DNA from: Diphasiastrum complanatum
Lineage: Eukaryota > Streptophyta > Lycopodiopsida > Lycopodiales > Lycopodiaceae
DNA length: 64,000 nt
Assembly: GCA_029204225.1 (NCBI GenBank)
Contig: CM055103.1
Coordinates: 51,088,175-51,152,174 of the forward strand
Reading direction: 5' to 3'
The notes beneath the pieces were generated by a model. That model was not told the DNA's origin. It made no database searches and was given only the letters and a program-made list of their open reading frames with translations. The translations under genes were made by a program, and so were the position numbers. Positions 24,785 through 36,365 of this stretch are shown in pieces. Every line of letters starts with the position of its first letter. The first letter of the stretch is position 1.

Positions 24785-25424
24785 GTACAAATTGGTCTTT
24801 GGAGAGCTGTGGATTTGCTCTATGAATTTTAGTGGAAATCATAGGATTTTTGATGAATTTAGTGAATTGTTTTACCTACAATTGATGGTTTTTGCAAGAA
24901 ATTGGTTATAGGATCTGGTGTACTACGTTTTCCAGATTGTACTTACTATTTTACAGTCATTAATTACAGAATTTAATGATTGCATGATGTTTGAATAGTC
25001 AAAAGATTCACTAGATAGTGATATTGGAACCAAAAATTGGGGTTTTTGGGCCGTAAATGGGCTATGGAAGCCATGTTTGACTTGAATTAAGACTTTTAGT
25101 GCTTGCGTGCAATGTATTTACAGGGATTTCGATTTGATTGCACAAATTTGTGGATTTTCCCCACAAATTTTGGTCAAAATTGGTCATGATTTTTGGACTA
25201 ATTTTGGGGTAGATCTCAAAATTCTCTACCAAGACTTGGTATGAACATTTTCAGAGATGTAATGAAGCTATCCGTAAGCTTTCATGAAGTTTGGTAGGGA
25301 TTAGATGAATTTACAAAGTGCAAATAGGCCTTTACATGAATTTAGGCCCTTTAGCACATTTACATGTATAAAAATTAAAAAAATTTACAATATATAACAA
25401 TAACTTGGATAATGTGGGATCATG
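24785..25424. other. Gene-free stretch
   Basis: AT-rich sequence with no open frame, repeat or regulatory signal that I can support. Confidence 0.5.
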
Positions 25425-26500
25425 AGGCTCCACAAGTTAAATGCAAAAATTCACAAGTTTCTTTTAAACCATCAGTTTTAAAAAAACTTAGCAAAACCAA
25501 GTCCTTACCAATAAACCAAAAAAACTCAATGTACTATAAGTTTTAAAGGTTAAAAGGGAAAGAGAAACTATTGTTAAGAAAATTACAAAATTTCCACCTT
25601 TTCAAAAAAATAAATTTGAACTAAGGCTACTAAACACAACCAGCCACATTCCCATAAGGAATATCAAACGCAAAGGCAGATAAGAGAACTAGTGCAGCTC
25701 GAAAGGAAGTCGACTACTTTGATACCAATTGTTATAACTCCCTAGGATCATCGATTGCCTTGAAGGTTCTGCAAACCCCATATTAGTGACGACGCACCAT
25801 AACCACCCAACCGTAGAGTCACAACCGACCCACCCCCATGCCCTCCCGGTCTAGACTCCTACGATAACTGGCGTCCCATACCACCAGCCATCGCACTCGG
25901 CTCTCCCTAGCACACATCTCCTGGCTTGGAGATACATTCTGGCTCATGCATGTGCTCTCCATCCACCAACTCCCAGGTAGACTGAGTCAATGGAAAGAGG
26001 GAAACCCCACCACTATATAGGCATAGCACAGTGGGTCCCATCAAGCACGGTCCTGCCGACGACACATGACCGCGTAGGATGGTGACGCGTGGCACCTAAA
26101 CATGTCGATAACTCCAGTCATGCGTCATGCCCCTTGCGAGGCCATCACTAAAAGGCGTACCATTATGGTACATAACAGAGAGAGAGAGAGAGAGGAAGAT
26201 GAGATGTGAGTGATTTGTTGAACTATAGATTGATTACATTTGTGCATTTCATAGTAGTTTGGTTATTGTTTATTGGTTTGTGAACTAACAATGACTCTTT
26301 GAAAACATGATTAATGAATGGTTTGTTTCACATTGTTTTCTTTGTAGATACATTCGAGCTACAGAGGACTTTTGCATATGCTATGGAGAAGTCAATAACG
26401 ACAATCTCCATCAGCTTTGTGGATATTCAAATGCGAGCTGGGGAGGAGATGTAGATATTCATAAATCCACATCGGAATTTACATTCTTCTTCAATGAAGG
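25425..26500. repeat. Composite repeat, direct copy 1
   Basis: About 1.07 kb nearly match 35,003-36,066 in direct orientation. From left to right it holds a retroelement leader, a primer-binding site, LTR-X, a GA tract, an intron-like T-rich segment ending in TTTGTAG, and the start of a copia RNase H frame. The two copies lie 9.6 kb apart and bracket dioxygenase copy C. Confidence 0.8.
25730..26177 (-). mobile_element. LTR of family X, complete copy
   Basis: The element is in minus orientation. On the plus strand the LTR begins TGTTATAAC and ends ATAACA, giving TGTTAT...TAACA in element sense, 448 bp. A TATA-like CTATATAG is near 26,017. Immediately left, at 25,713-25,726, the minus strand reads TGGTATCAAAGTAG, a decayed initiator-Met tRNA site, so this is a 5' LTR. 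Downstream gag-pol is not recognisable. Confidence 0.75.
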
Positions 26501-26885
26501 TCCTATCTATTGGAACAATCATAAGCAAACCTATATTGCTCATTCCTCCACAGAAGTAGAATACATTGTTGTCTCTCAAGCCTTTAAATAAGGAATTTGG
26601 TTGAGAAATTTATTGTCAGACATTAGTTTGAACCAGTGTACTCCATAATCAGAGTGCCATTGCCTTATTGGCCAATCCTAGGTTCCACTCCAGGAGTAAG
26701 CCCAAGAAACTTGATATCACTATGTCAGGAGTAAGGTTCTCGACAGAGATGTGATCTTAATGTACTACTAGATGCAAAACATGATCGCAAATGTGTTTAC
26801 CAAGGCATTGAGCATTGATGCACACAAAAAATTTTATGCATCGCTTAGTCTGAAAATTAAGGCACTCACGGATCCAGATTAAGGG
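26345..26885 (+). pseudogene. Copia RNase H and C-terminus, decayed
   Basis: Beginning exactly after a TTTGTAG acceptor-like sequence, the plus strand reads RYIRATEDF, GYSNASWGGDVD, KSTSEFTFF and AHSSTEVEYIVVSQAF, the copia RNase H domain. After a stop, shifted frames give FHARSK-like and MIANVFTKAL remnants, the usual copia C-terminus. RNase H would remove the RNA template during reverse transcription. Several stops make it inactive. It ends next to a polypurine tract. Confidence 0.8.
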
Positions 26886-26889
26886 GAGG
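26881..26889 (+). other. Polypurine tract
   Basis: AAGGGGAGG directly precedes TGTTGGATTT, the likely start of the 3' LTR at 26,890. It is the normal primer for plus-strand synthesis in copia elements. Confidence 0.7.
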
Positions 26890-27380
26890 TGTTGGATTTA
26901 TTCCTATCCTCTCCTAAATCTCATGTTAATCTAGTTCCATTCACATTGTTGTTGTTTTAAATGCATGATCGCACAGTCTGAAGAAATACTTTATTACTGA
27001 AAACAGACATCAAAATGGGAACCGACTTGTCAAGCGAGCCCGACTTGTCGAGGAAGCCCGACCTGCAGAGGAAGCTTGACTTGTTGAGGAAGTCCAACTT
27101 GTCGAGGAGCCCGACTTGGCTGACTTGTCGAGTAAACCCGACTTGGCCGACTTATCGAGGAAGCCTAACTCAGCCGATTTGTCAAGGACTTCTCACGCCC
27201 ACCTCCTATACTGTGCAACCACCTTGATAAGGATAGCAGTAGCCACGATGTACTTCAGACGGCGGAACACTCCACCATTCTTTCTTGTACATACATTTGC
27301 ACCAATGCAAATAGCACAAATTTCTATTGAGTGGGTAATTGAAAAGGTTTTCCTAAGAAGATTCCCTTCAAAACTTTAAA
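26890..27380 (+). mobile_element. Probable copia 3' LTR with 18-bp minisatellite
   Basis: It starts TGTTGGATTTATT after the polypurine tract; the right end is not fixed. At about 27,018-27,190 an 18-bp unit like CCCGACTTGTCGAGGAAG repeats about eight times with variation. In one frame it reads PDLSRK repeats, which I regard as incidental. Confidence 0.55.
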
Positions 27381-28020
27381 AATCAAGGTACCAAAATAAA
27401 ATCACATCTTTTCGGTAAAGTTTTTTTTTTAAGTGCAGGCTTTTTGATTTTTTAAATCTTCAGAATGCACATACCATATTATCAAAAATACATTAGTAAG
27501 AAACTACACAACTATGTGCATTGCAAATTTGATATTGTTTTAAAAAATATCACAAACAAAAAATGAGCTTAAAATTCATATAGCTAATTAACTCTTCACT
27601 AGGATTTTGTTATAGGTATTTGCATAAATCATTAATAAATTATTCATATTTTAAATGTCATCTAAATATTTGGCATCTAGATATTTTCAAAACATTATAA
27701 TGATGTATTAGATTGCATAAAAATTTCATAACAAATAAATTTATCAAAATGCAGAATAATAGTGCATAAATAAACAAGAACTTTTTATAAATCTAAGAAT
27801 AAGCTCATGAAGCATAATATCTCAATTATATCATTGTGAATCTCATAGAAATAAGATTTTGATTTTCAAATTTGATTTTTCCAATAACATAAGGTTCTGG
27901 CCAATTACATTTATGTTTTCAAATCAATATCCAGCAACATATATTCCCTAACATATCAAGCAATATCTAGTAACATCTCAGGTAGGGCCTTCCCTGCTGA
28001 TTGCCCCTCATCAATGACAT
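27381..28020. other. Gene-free AT-rich stretch
   Basis: Very AT-rich, with no open frame or recognisable repeat. It ends abruptly at the dioxygenase exon-2 fragment. Confidence 0.5.
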
Positions 28021-28198
28021 TAGCTAGTGGATGCGAAGGTGGGTCCTTTGTACAGGGAACTCTTCTACATAGAATATTTGCAAGCTTTGGCAGCTGGACG
28101 CTTTGGAGATAAACGTCTAGTTCAGCCATTTGCCAACAGCCACCCTCAAATCAGTTGACTTCAAGTTTCTCCATGATTGTTGAGTACTGGTCAAAGGA
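28021..28198 (+). pseudogene. 2-ODD exon-2 fragment (fourth copy)
   Basis: It encodes the last part of exon 2, from LVDAKVGPLYREL to the stop, plus about 45 bp of 3' flank. It ends FANSHPQIS and keeps TGTTGAGTACTGGTC in the flank, both as in copy B, not A or C. At CAAAGGAGA it passes directly into the promoter region of copy C. It is therefore the tail of a lost B-like gene that once stood in tandem before copy C. Confidence 0.85.
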
Positions 28199-28315
28199 GA
28201 AACGGGTCAACAAGAAAAAGCAAGATAGAAAAGAAAGCTCTAATCCATCCGAAAAAGAGAATCAAGGCATCTCCTCATAATAGTAACGCTTTCCTTGCGG
28301 CTTCTTGTGATTTAT

Positions 28316-28323
28316 TATAAGTA
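28316..28323 (+). promoter_or_regulatory. TATA box of copy C
   Basis: TATAAGTA, identical to copy A and at the same distance (about 200 bp) from the ATG. Confidence 0.55.
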
Positions 28324-28522
28324 GCGAGGCTATCTCCTTCTTTGAACAAACAATTCCCAGTTACACTCATCATCACTCCGCATCAAATACATTCACCAGT
28401 GACAATAGGTTCTGAGAGAAGACACATCCCAGCTTCTACGCTCGAAACACACAGTGCAGTCCCTGTATATCCATTGGCGTCGGCATTAATATATTAGTCG
28501 ATCATCTACAGACTCATTACTC

Positions 28523-29747
28523 ATGGCAACTTTGAAGCCAATTGATCTGTCAGGCCTAAACGATGAACGACTGGCGTCTTCCGTCAGGGCTCAGATTGCT
28601 GAGGCCTGTGAAAAGAATGGCTTCTTCCAAGTTATCAATCACGGCGTGCCAGTAGAACTCACGGATAAGCTGAGAGAAGTGGGTCGGAAGTTTTTTGATC
28701 TGCCCAAGGACGAAAAGCTTGTATATGCTGGAAAGCCAGTGATTGGAGCTGAGGGCTATGGTAGCCGTATGGTCCTAACCGACGCTGAGCCCAAGTTCTG
28801 GCGTGAATTTGTGGAGCTTCACACTATTCCATTATCGCAAAGGCATTACACTACTGGCCACAGCAGCCAGCTGAATTCAGAGAAACCGTGGAGAAGTACA
28901 CAGCAGCATTACTGGACCTAGCTCACCGGCTGCTGGCTGTCATCTCTGAGAATCTTGGGCTCAGACCCACTTACCTGCAGGAAGCTCTGGGGGAGACACA
29001 GCAGAACATAGTATTCCAGTGCTATCCCCCCTGCCCAGAGCCAGGGAAAACTCTTGGCCTGCCTGCACAATCTGACATTGGAGGCATTACCATTCTGATG
29101 CAAGAGGGCGACGGATTGCAAGTGGCGGCCCGAAACGACACATGGGAGCTGGTTCCTAATTATCCGAATGCTTTCGTCGTCAATCTGGCAGACCAAATCG
29201 AGGTAAATAATTTTGGGTCTAATTCATGACAATAATATTAGGATCATGTACAACACGACACGAAGACATATATGCCCTTAAGTTGTCTCCTTGCATGCTC
29301 AACCAGACTAACGTGAGTACTATCTCGTTTGCGGTGTTCACTAGCGTCAAACCACGAATTTGACCTTTGTTACTGTTTTCAAGCACTTACCAGTCACACG
29401 AGCGTCTGCACGGGACGTTGCACTCTGTGTTTATCAACTGAACAGTTAGATAAGTAAATTGATATGACTGCTGTATTTATGGATTGCAGATGATTACAAA
29501 TGGGAGATACAAAAGCGCCAACCACAGAGCAATTGTAAACAGCGACCGCACAAGGCGATCCTACGTAACCTTTTACCATCCAGCAAAAGATCAAAAGATC
29601 TTTCCTGCACCAGAGCTAGTGGATGCGAAGGTGGGTCCCTTGTACAGGGAACTCTTCTACATAGAATATTTGCAGGCTTTGGCAGCTGGACGCTTTGGAG
29701 ATAAACGTCTTGTTCAGTCATTTGCCAACAATCCTCAAATCAGTTGA
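28523..29747 (+). pseudogene. 2-oxoglutarate/Fe(II) dioxygenase, copy C (disrupted)
   Basis: Exon 1 is 28,523-29,202 (680 nt, one less than copy A's 681) and exon 2 is 29,490-29,747, with intron ends identical to A. A 1-bp deletion near 28,850 turns HYNYWPQ into HYTTGHS and leads to a stop at 28,921; the correct frame resumes from 28,888. Independently, codon CAA at 29,068-29,070 replaces the first iron-ligand His (HSD to QSD, position 183). Otherwise it is almost the same protein as copy A (for example T to K and L to I changes). Even if the deletion were a sequencing error, the enzyme would probably be inactive. Confidence 0.88.
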
Positions 29748-29947
29748 CTCCAAGTTTCTCAATGATCGCTTAGTGGTCAAAGGAGATGACAAACGTGGTT
29801 TTGTAGTATACTCGTGGATTGATACCAATTTATCTAAAGCGGCTACTCGGTATGGCATTCCAGCTAACTAATTGAGCATATCACCTTCGAATAAGTCCCA
29901 GATGAGCTGGAGCAGGTGTATAGTTTAATGAAGATGGTTATGTGAAA

Positions 29948-30831
29948 CCACCTATAATTGGACATAGGAGCACATGCATGGTGAAGAATGCAAGAATAGG
30001 AGGTCAATAGCTCAATTTAGGTTGCATGGGGATCCTAAAAAAAATATTCTCTCTCTCAACGAGAATAAGTCTAGTGAAAACTCGCCCATCCTCCTATTGT
30101 GAATTGTGATTCTTGAGCTAGTTTCTCCTCTCCTCTTTTGTGTTCTTCACTGTGGCTTGGGGGTGGATTGGTTAGGGTATTGACTAGCCTCTCCATATTG
30201 GTTGGGTGGTTCATGCTCCACAAGTGTCCTTTTGGTTTGCATGTGATTGGAATCCTGAAAATCTTCACTTGGTGGTTTTTATATAAAGAGAGCCATTAAG
30301 GGTAACTCCAAATAGCACTTTGTTGATGGCTCTATGAGTTTTGTGTTGAGTCAGTGCTAGTAGCCAACTATGAAGTAGCACTAGCCAAATCCCTCCACCA
30401 AGCATCCAGCTCTCAGAGTCGTAGATGTGTATGCAGCGAGATTGCCGACTTGTCTTTCACATCTCATCGTTGCACTCGGCTACCGTCGTTAGCTACACTA
30501 CCCCCTGCTGAACTATCTATTCCCCCAGCCACTGGAGCCTCCCTCGCCTCTGATTCCTCACAAGGGCCTTCTATGACAATTGGATCCTCTATTCCAATTT
30601 TAGTTGCTCAAGCCGCCTCACCCCCACAAACACAAGCTACTTCACCGAGATGATTTCGATCCTCTAGGGACATCTTATGGTCATGAATCATTCACCTAAG
30701 ATGTGAAAGAATTCCAAGGGTATCAAGGGTGTTGATGTGGCAATAGCAGTAGCAAGAGGAGGTCCAGATTCCATGGATTGTCATGATTGGCCTTCAAATT
30801 TTGCATATAGATCTTCCTCCTCAAAGATATC
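29948..30831. other. Stretch without a supported gene
   Basis: Homology to the dioxygenase flank stops near 29,948. A 99-codon proline/serine-rich frame at 30,354-30,653 has the composition of a retroelement linker region but no diagnostic motif. Nothing else is seen. Confidence 0.45.
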
Positions 30832-31470
30832 TGTGAGAGATTCAACTAGTTTAATCATATTTGCTACAATTTTATGTTTGGCAAATTGAGGCCAACTTTA
30901 TATTAGACTTAAAGTTTGGCTTCTCAAAAATATATTAGTCTAAATTTCATTTGAATAAACACATTTGGAAAGTGTAGGAAAGTTAGAAGTCGAGTAGATT
31001 CAAATGTAAATGCTTGGTACATTGAATCTAGACCCATAGATAGTAAGGTTTACATTTTGGAGGGAAAGCCAAGTGGCCAAATAGGGTTTGGACCTGTTAT
31101 AAAAGGATGTAACTCATGGAGAAGCATATCTTCTCTCTTCCCTATCTCATTTCATGGTTATATGTGGTTCTCTTGGGTTCAACTATCCATTGGTGCACTA
31201 TACTTGTAATATCTTGCAATTCTACATGTAGAATGATATATATTTGTTATTTTCAGGTTCACAAGTGTGAAATACAGTAGGTTACTGTTGTTGTACACAC
31301 AATAGCTTCTATTTATGTTTTGATTCATGTTTGATCAAGTTCTATTAGAGTCTGCATTCTATTTTGTGTGTAGATGCTCTTTTTTCTACATTGGCAAGAT
31401 TGTAGTAGCTTGTTTTGTAACCAAAGATCTTTAATAGATTTGGATCTGAATTGATCCCAAATCTTTCACA
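30832..31470 (+). mobile_element. LTR with decayed primer-binding site
   Basis: It begins TGTGAGAGATT and ends AATCTTTCACA, near-perfect inverted termini 639 bp apart. A TATAAAAGG box lies near 31,098. It is followed by TAATATCAGAGC, two mismatches from the initiator-Met tRNA site. A diverged inverted relative of its 31,130-31,300 part lies at about 33,270-33,420. Confidence 0.65.
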
Positions 31471-31699
31471 TAATATCAGAGCTTGTGTTTTAGGTTATGA
31501 AGGAGGCAATCACATCTATCAATGATTTGGTGAAGATATCAAGGCTAGAGCATGCCAGAGAGGATTCTACACCAAAATCGAGTTTCTTGCATTTGTAGAT
31601 TGGATCTATTGTAGATCAAAACTCTATTTAGGTTTACAATCTTGATCAACTGAATCATCATCTCCTTTCTGGACCACTAGTTGATTGTCTAAGTGATTG

Positions 31700-32343
31700 G
31701 ATCAACTTTGATTGCACACTCACGATTATGACATGTAAATTTTCTGGTTCCCCACAGTTATGAATTACTTGCACAACTTGTACCCATGGACGTCCCAATA
31801 GAATACGATAAATATTTGGTGCTTCCTTTAAGTCCTTCCTTTAAGTTCATTACTACAAAAGTAATGGCAAACTAAATTCCAACAATCTTAACATGTATGT
31901 CTTCTACTATGCCTTTAGGACGTCTGATCAGCTAGCTTGATAGCAAAAGTTGCAGGCTTCAATTTTGTAAGGCCCCATTTGGCACGTAGCTTTGTTGAGA
32001 TTAGATTAACTCATGAACCTTCATCTATCATGGCTATCTCTTTACCAAATTGTTTGTGCTGTATTGGCAAGGTGATGTTTCTCTACTCACTTTCCCAGGC
32101 TGCCCCTACATTGAGTTTTTCATTTGATTCTTCAAAACTGGCACAAAATAATGGTTCCTGCTGGACTGTTGGCTCAATATGAGTCAATCTTTCTGCTAAC
32201 ACTTCTTTCGCTTGAGGCACCAACTTAAGAAATTCTCCCAATGTAACATCCATATTCTTAGATAGAATATCCATGATCAGTTCTATTTGCAGTGCTTCAG
32301 GTTCGATCATCTTGAAGGATTTTTCGTGATGGTATAATTGCAT
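31700..32343 (-). pseudogene. Ty3/gypsy protease region, decayed
   Basis: The minus strand reads MDILSKNMDVTLGEFLKLVP at about 32,280, then IAMIDEGS-stop-VNLIS near 32,000 (the aspartic protease with Glu for the usual Gly in D-x-G-S), KWGLTKLKP and FAIKLADQ. In shifted frames it then gives VEDIHVKIVG and YRILLGRPWVQV. This is the gag-protease end of a gypsy polyprotein, which would cleave the precursor. Two or more frameshifts and stops are present. The first frame (32,343-32,083) is still open. Confidence 0.65.
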
Positions 32344-32530
32344 ATTGACATTTGTTCATGGATTACGTAAATCCGATGGTGGCGCAAGTGAAGAATGGAC
32401 TTTGACTGCAGGTTTAGTGGCTTCCAAGACCTCATCTTCTTGTAAATCTTTAATCCACTACAGCATATTATTGTATTTCTTCTTTTATGAGTTGAGATTC
32501 GGATATACCCCTGATGTAGTAGGAATATCA

Positions 32531-33596
32531 TTAGTAGGCATATAGAATGTAAATGAATGATTCCTCCATGATATCAACTTCACTCTCTAGAAAATTACAG
32601 CAACCAAACAATAAATGTGAGTGATCAATCATGGCTTGCCTATCTTCTCCTTCTTTGTCCTTTCTTACCATGTATCCACCATGAAACTCCATGAATGATC
32701 CTCCATCTCCATCTTGCCATAAGATGCCATCATCACTTGATGACTTGATCATGAATGAGTGACATAATGAACCTCCAATAGCTTCATTTCCATCAGAAAA
32801 ATCAACCAAATGCTACTATAGCTCCAACATCAAAATGATGCTCACCAATGTAGCTAGTTCAAACATATCTTGATAATTTGCACACATCCACATGAAATTG
32901 CTCAAACATAAGATAGAACAAGTAAAAGTAAACTCTAAAAACAATTCCTTCCTACTCCTTTGACCTTACTTGAGTCTTCAATAACCTACAAAATAGATCC
33001 AAACCATCTTTGCCAATTGACTCTCCTCTGATGCTCTTGACTAGCTCCAAATTGCCATTTCCCCTTTCATGTTGTTGAAGCCCTTTGAGATCAACCTCTT
33101 GATCATCAACTTGATCATCAAAGTCATTGAACAAAATTTGTTTTCCAGAAACATTCCTTGCTGTAAAATCATGAAAACATCCATCTACACCATTTGCAAC
33201 ATAGAAAATCAATATCTACTTAATGAAAGAGATGCAAACTCAACAAGATACTGATTAAACATCAAACTTATGATAAAATGAAGTTTTTTTCCATACATGT
33301 GTGGATCTGAATATAACAAAATATGAGCACTCTACACACAAGATTGCAAGATATCATCAATATAGTGCACCAATGGATAGATGAACCCAAGAGAACTCAT
33401 GTATAAGCATGAAATCGGATGAGAAAGAGATCTCCTACTTTTTCCTCACTTTCTAAAAGTGGTATTTCAAATGATTTTAGACTAATATAACTTTGAAAAG
33501 CATACTCTAGATCGGTCTTTAAGATCCTACCACCAAGAATACGCCTTACCGCGTAAAAACATGATGGCCATCGAAATACGCGAGCTACGAGGTAGA
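32531..33596 (-). other. Possible gypsy gag remnants and inverted LTR piece
   Basis: Two open minus-strand stretches (32,809-32,531 and 33,212-32,952) have no clear domain but lie between the gypsy protease fragment and a gag-like N-terminus. 33,270-33,420 matches the LTR at 31.13-31.30 kb in inverted orientation. Confidence 0.35.
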
Positions 33597-33872
33597 TCAT
33601 GCATGTTGAAATGCGACATCCATCAATCTAACCAGGCTAACACCACATCTTGTGTCTTTCCTTTTTTTCTCGGTAAAAAATTCCGAAGTAAACATCAGGT
33701 TTAGGAGAGCTTGTCGAGACTGGGACATAGCCCGAATCTCAGTCTCCACCCGTTCATGCTTTGAACACATGTCCACAATTTGTTGTTGTAGCAAATTAAT
33801 GGCATGCGTCATGTTCTCCATATCAGTCCCAACGGAACTTGGAGCTCTAGTCTCATCCATAGGGGTGTCCAT
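33597..33872 (-). pseudogene. Gag-like N-terminal fragment
   Basis: A 91-codon frame begins with an acidic stretch, then a coiled-coil-like segment (NLLQQQIVDMCSKHERVE) and a basic turn. The composition resembles the N-terminus of plant gypsy gag, and the orientation agrees with the protease fragment 1.5 kb downstream. No CCHC knuckle or capsid domain follows in frame, so the identification is weak. Confidence 0.35.
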
Positions 33873-35002
33873 GGATAAAGGAGTAAATGGAAAAAAACTA
33901 GAGGGAAAATGGAGAGCTACGGTGTGAAAATCGCAAAAAGGAAAAAGCTAGTGCACAAGGCATCAAGAAGTAACCAACTTGAGAGCAAGCAACTTGAGAG
34001 CAATAAAACTCTATAACAACTTGGGAGAATGAGGGGAAAGGAAGCGAACGTACTTCCTTTACCCCCTCCCCAAAGCTCCTCTCCACCCTCACGCAAAAAG
34101 GACAAGTGGGGCCCAAGAAAGGCCCCATTTGTCTCTTCTAGGCCTTTTCTACCATGTGGGGCCACCAAAAGGTGCCACATGGCCCATGGAACTCAAGGGG
34201 TTATGAAATTTGACTAAGGCCCTTTCTCTAAGCTCCCACACAAATGTACTACAACTTGTCTCCTACCTTGGGAGATTTGCAGGTATAGAGGAGGAGGAGG
34301 AGAAAAGTACGACCAAGAAAGGACATCCAAAGGTTTTGGCTTGGTTTCAACTGATAGTGATAGATTTAAGCTTTTATCAAGTTGAATCTTACAAGTTTTC
34401 CACTTAACTCTTAGAGTTTATCTTCCAAAGTATTTCATTAACCTTGCTTCCAAAACACTGCAAAAGGGGCACCATAGGGTATCGCACCACCCCTCTCTCC
34501 AAATGTCAAATCTGAATGACAATAGTACAGAGGGAGGTACGAATATCCCCTCCCCAACTTTACTCCTGAAAAAGGAAATGGGCTGTCTGCGCAGCAGCAT
34601 AAGCAAAAACAAAAGGGGGATGTAACTCTCCCCCCCCTTTTACTTAATTATGACTCACGGCCCGTAGTCCGAAACACAGACTGCGTACGGCCCAAGTCCC
34701 TCTCTGTGTTATTAGTTAACTCATTTGAAAAGGAAGCAAACTACCTGCCTATCCTCAGTGTCACCTCAGCCTTGCCTCAGAAAGGAAGGTGCCATACAAA
34801 ATCCATACTGACTAATAGTCTGACACGACCATAGTACGGTCTGATAGGGAATAGAAAGCCATAAAAGTGAGGGATTTTGGGCCCAGATCAGAGTAAGAGA
34901 AGTACACAACCACAGGCCCGAGTTTTCTCAATTTTTTTCCCCTTCTCAATTCACCTTAATTAAAGAGCTGATCTCTTATAAAGGAAAGGTACCATACTTT
35001 GA
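33873..35002. other. Gene-free stretch
   Basis: No supported gene. A small (GAG)n run lies near 34,289. Short ORFs on both strands overlap each other and show no motif. Confidence 0.45.
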
Positions 35003-35762
35003 AGTTAAATGCAAAAATTCACAAGTTTCTTTTAAACCATTAGTTTTAAAGAAACTTAGCAAAACCAAGTCCTCTTTACCAATAAACCAAAAAACTTAAT
35101 GTACTATAAGTTTTAAAGGTAATATTGTTAAGAAAGTTACTAGTTATCACCCAACTAGATTTAAATTCTAACAACAAAATTTCCACCTTTTTAAAAAAAT
35201 AAATTTGAACTAAGGCTACTAAACACAACCAGCCACAATCCCATAAGGAATACCAAAGGCAAAGGCAGATAAGGGAACTAGTGCACCTCAAAAGGAAGTC
35301 GGCTGCTCTGATACCAACTATTACTACCTTGAAGGTTCCGCACACACCATACGAGTGACGATGCATCGTAACCGCCCAACCGTAGGGACACAACCAACCC
35401 ACCCACATGCCCCGGAGCAATCGACATAATCAGGCCCAGTCTAGCCTCCTACGATAACTGGTGTTCCATACCACTAGCCATCGCACTCGACTCTCCCTAG
35501 CACACATCTCCTGGCTTGGAGATTCATCCTGGCTCATGCACGTGCTCTCCATCCACCAACTCCCGGGTAGACTGAGTCAATGGAAAGAGGGAAAACCCAC
35601 CACTATATAGGCATTAGCACAGTGGGTCCCATCAAGCACAGTCCTGCAGGCGACACGTGACCACCTAGGATGGTGATGCGTGGCATCTAAACATGTCGAT
35701 AACTCCAATGCTGCGTCATGCCCCTTGCGAGGCCATCACTGAAGGGCGTACCATTATGGTAC

Positions 35763-35796
<34 letters not shown>

Positions 35797-36066
35797 TATA
35801 GATTGATTACATTTGTGCATTTCATAATAGTTTGGTTATTGTTTATTGGTTTGTGAACTAACAATGACTCTTTGAAAACGTGATTAATGAATGGTTTGTT
35901 TCTCATTGTTTGCTTTGTAGATACATTCGAGCTACATAGGACTTTTGCATCTGCTATGGAGAAGTCAATAACGACAATCTCCATCAGCTTTGTGTATATT
36001 CAAATGCAAGCTGGGGAGGAGATGTAGATATTCGTAAACCCACATCTGTATTTACATTCTTCTTCA
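35003..36066. repeat. Composite repeat, direct copy 2
   Basis: Near match to 25,425-26,500. It contains a perfect primer-binding site on the minus strand (35,305-35,316, TGGTATCAGAGC), the LTR-X copy 35,317-35,764 with damaged ends, (GA)n at 35,765-35,794, the intron-like segment ending TTTGTAG at about 35,920, and about 145 bp of copia RNase H (RYIRAT...). It breaks off at 36,066. Confidence 0.8.
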
Positions 36067-36365
36067 ATGGGAGTAATTTGACCATGTTGTCAAGCTTCCT
36101 CCAGAGTTCAACTTTTGTAAGCTTTGTTGTTCCTTTATCTTCAAAATCTTGAGTTGCATCAATAACATCTCTTCATACCAAATATTCAATTTTGGTGGAT
36201 TTCCCAAAATAATTTGATAAGAAATGACGAGCTTTGGCTCCTCCTATGCTTGGTTTGCAAGGGATGTTTCTCATTTTTCCTAAAAGCTTCTCATCCTTTT
36301 GTATTTTAACATGTCCCTTATGAAGACCTGCTTTTGACAAAACTTTCTCTAATCGAGCTATTGCC
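36067..36365 (-). pseudogene. Unidentified ORF fragment
   Basis: About 98 codons on the minus strand with a single stop read coherently: LSKAGLHKGHVKIQKDEKLL, GGAKARHFLSNYFGKSTK, ATQDFEDKGTTKLTKVELW. It is lysine-rich and helical, and I do not recognise it. It lies just downstream of the gypsy pol end (GRLRRYYDRQ then stop), so it may be a 3' accessory reading frame of that element or host sequence. Confidence 0.4.

Noticed and set aside
26307-26591. Copia RNase H frame starting at 26,307
   Set aside because: The first 13 codons come from the intron-like repeat; real similarity begins after the TAG at about 26,345.
27015-27379. PDLSRK-repeat protein
   Set aside because: It follows from an 18-bp minisatellite inside a probable LTR; no conserved start or context.
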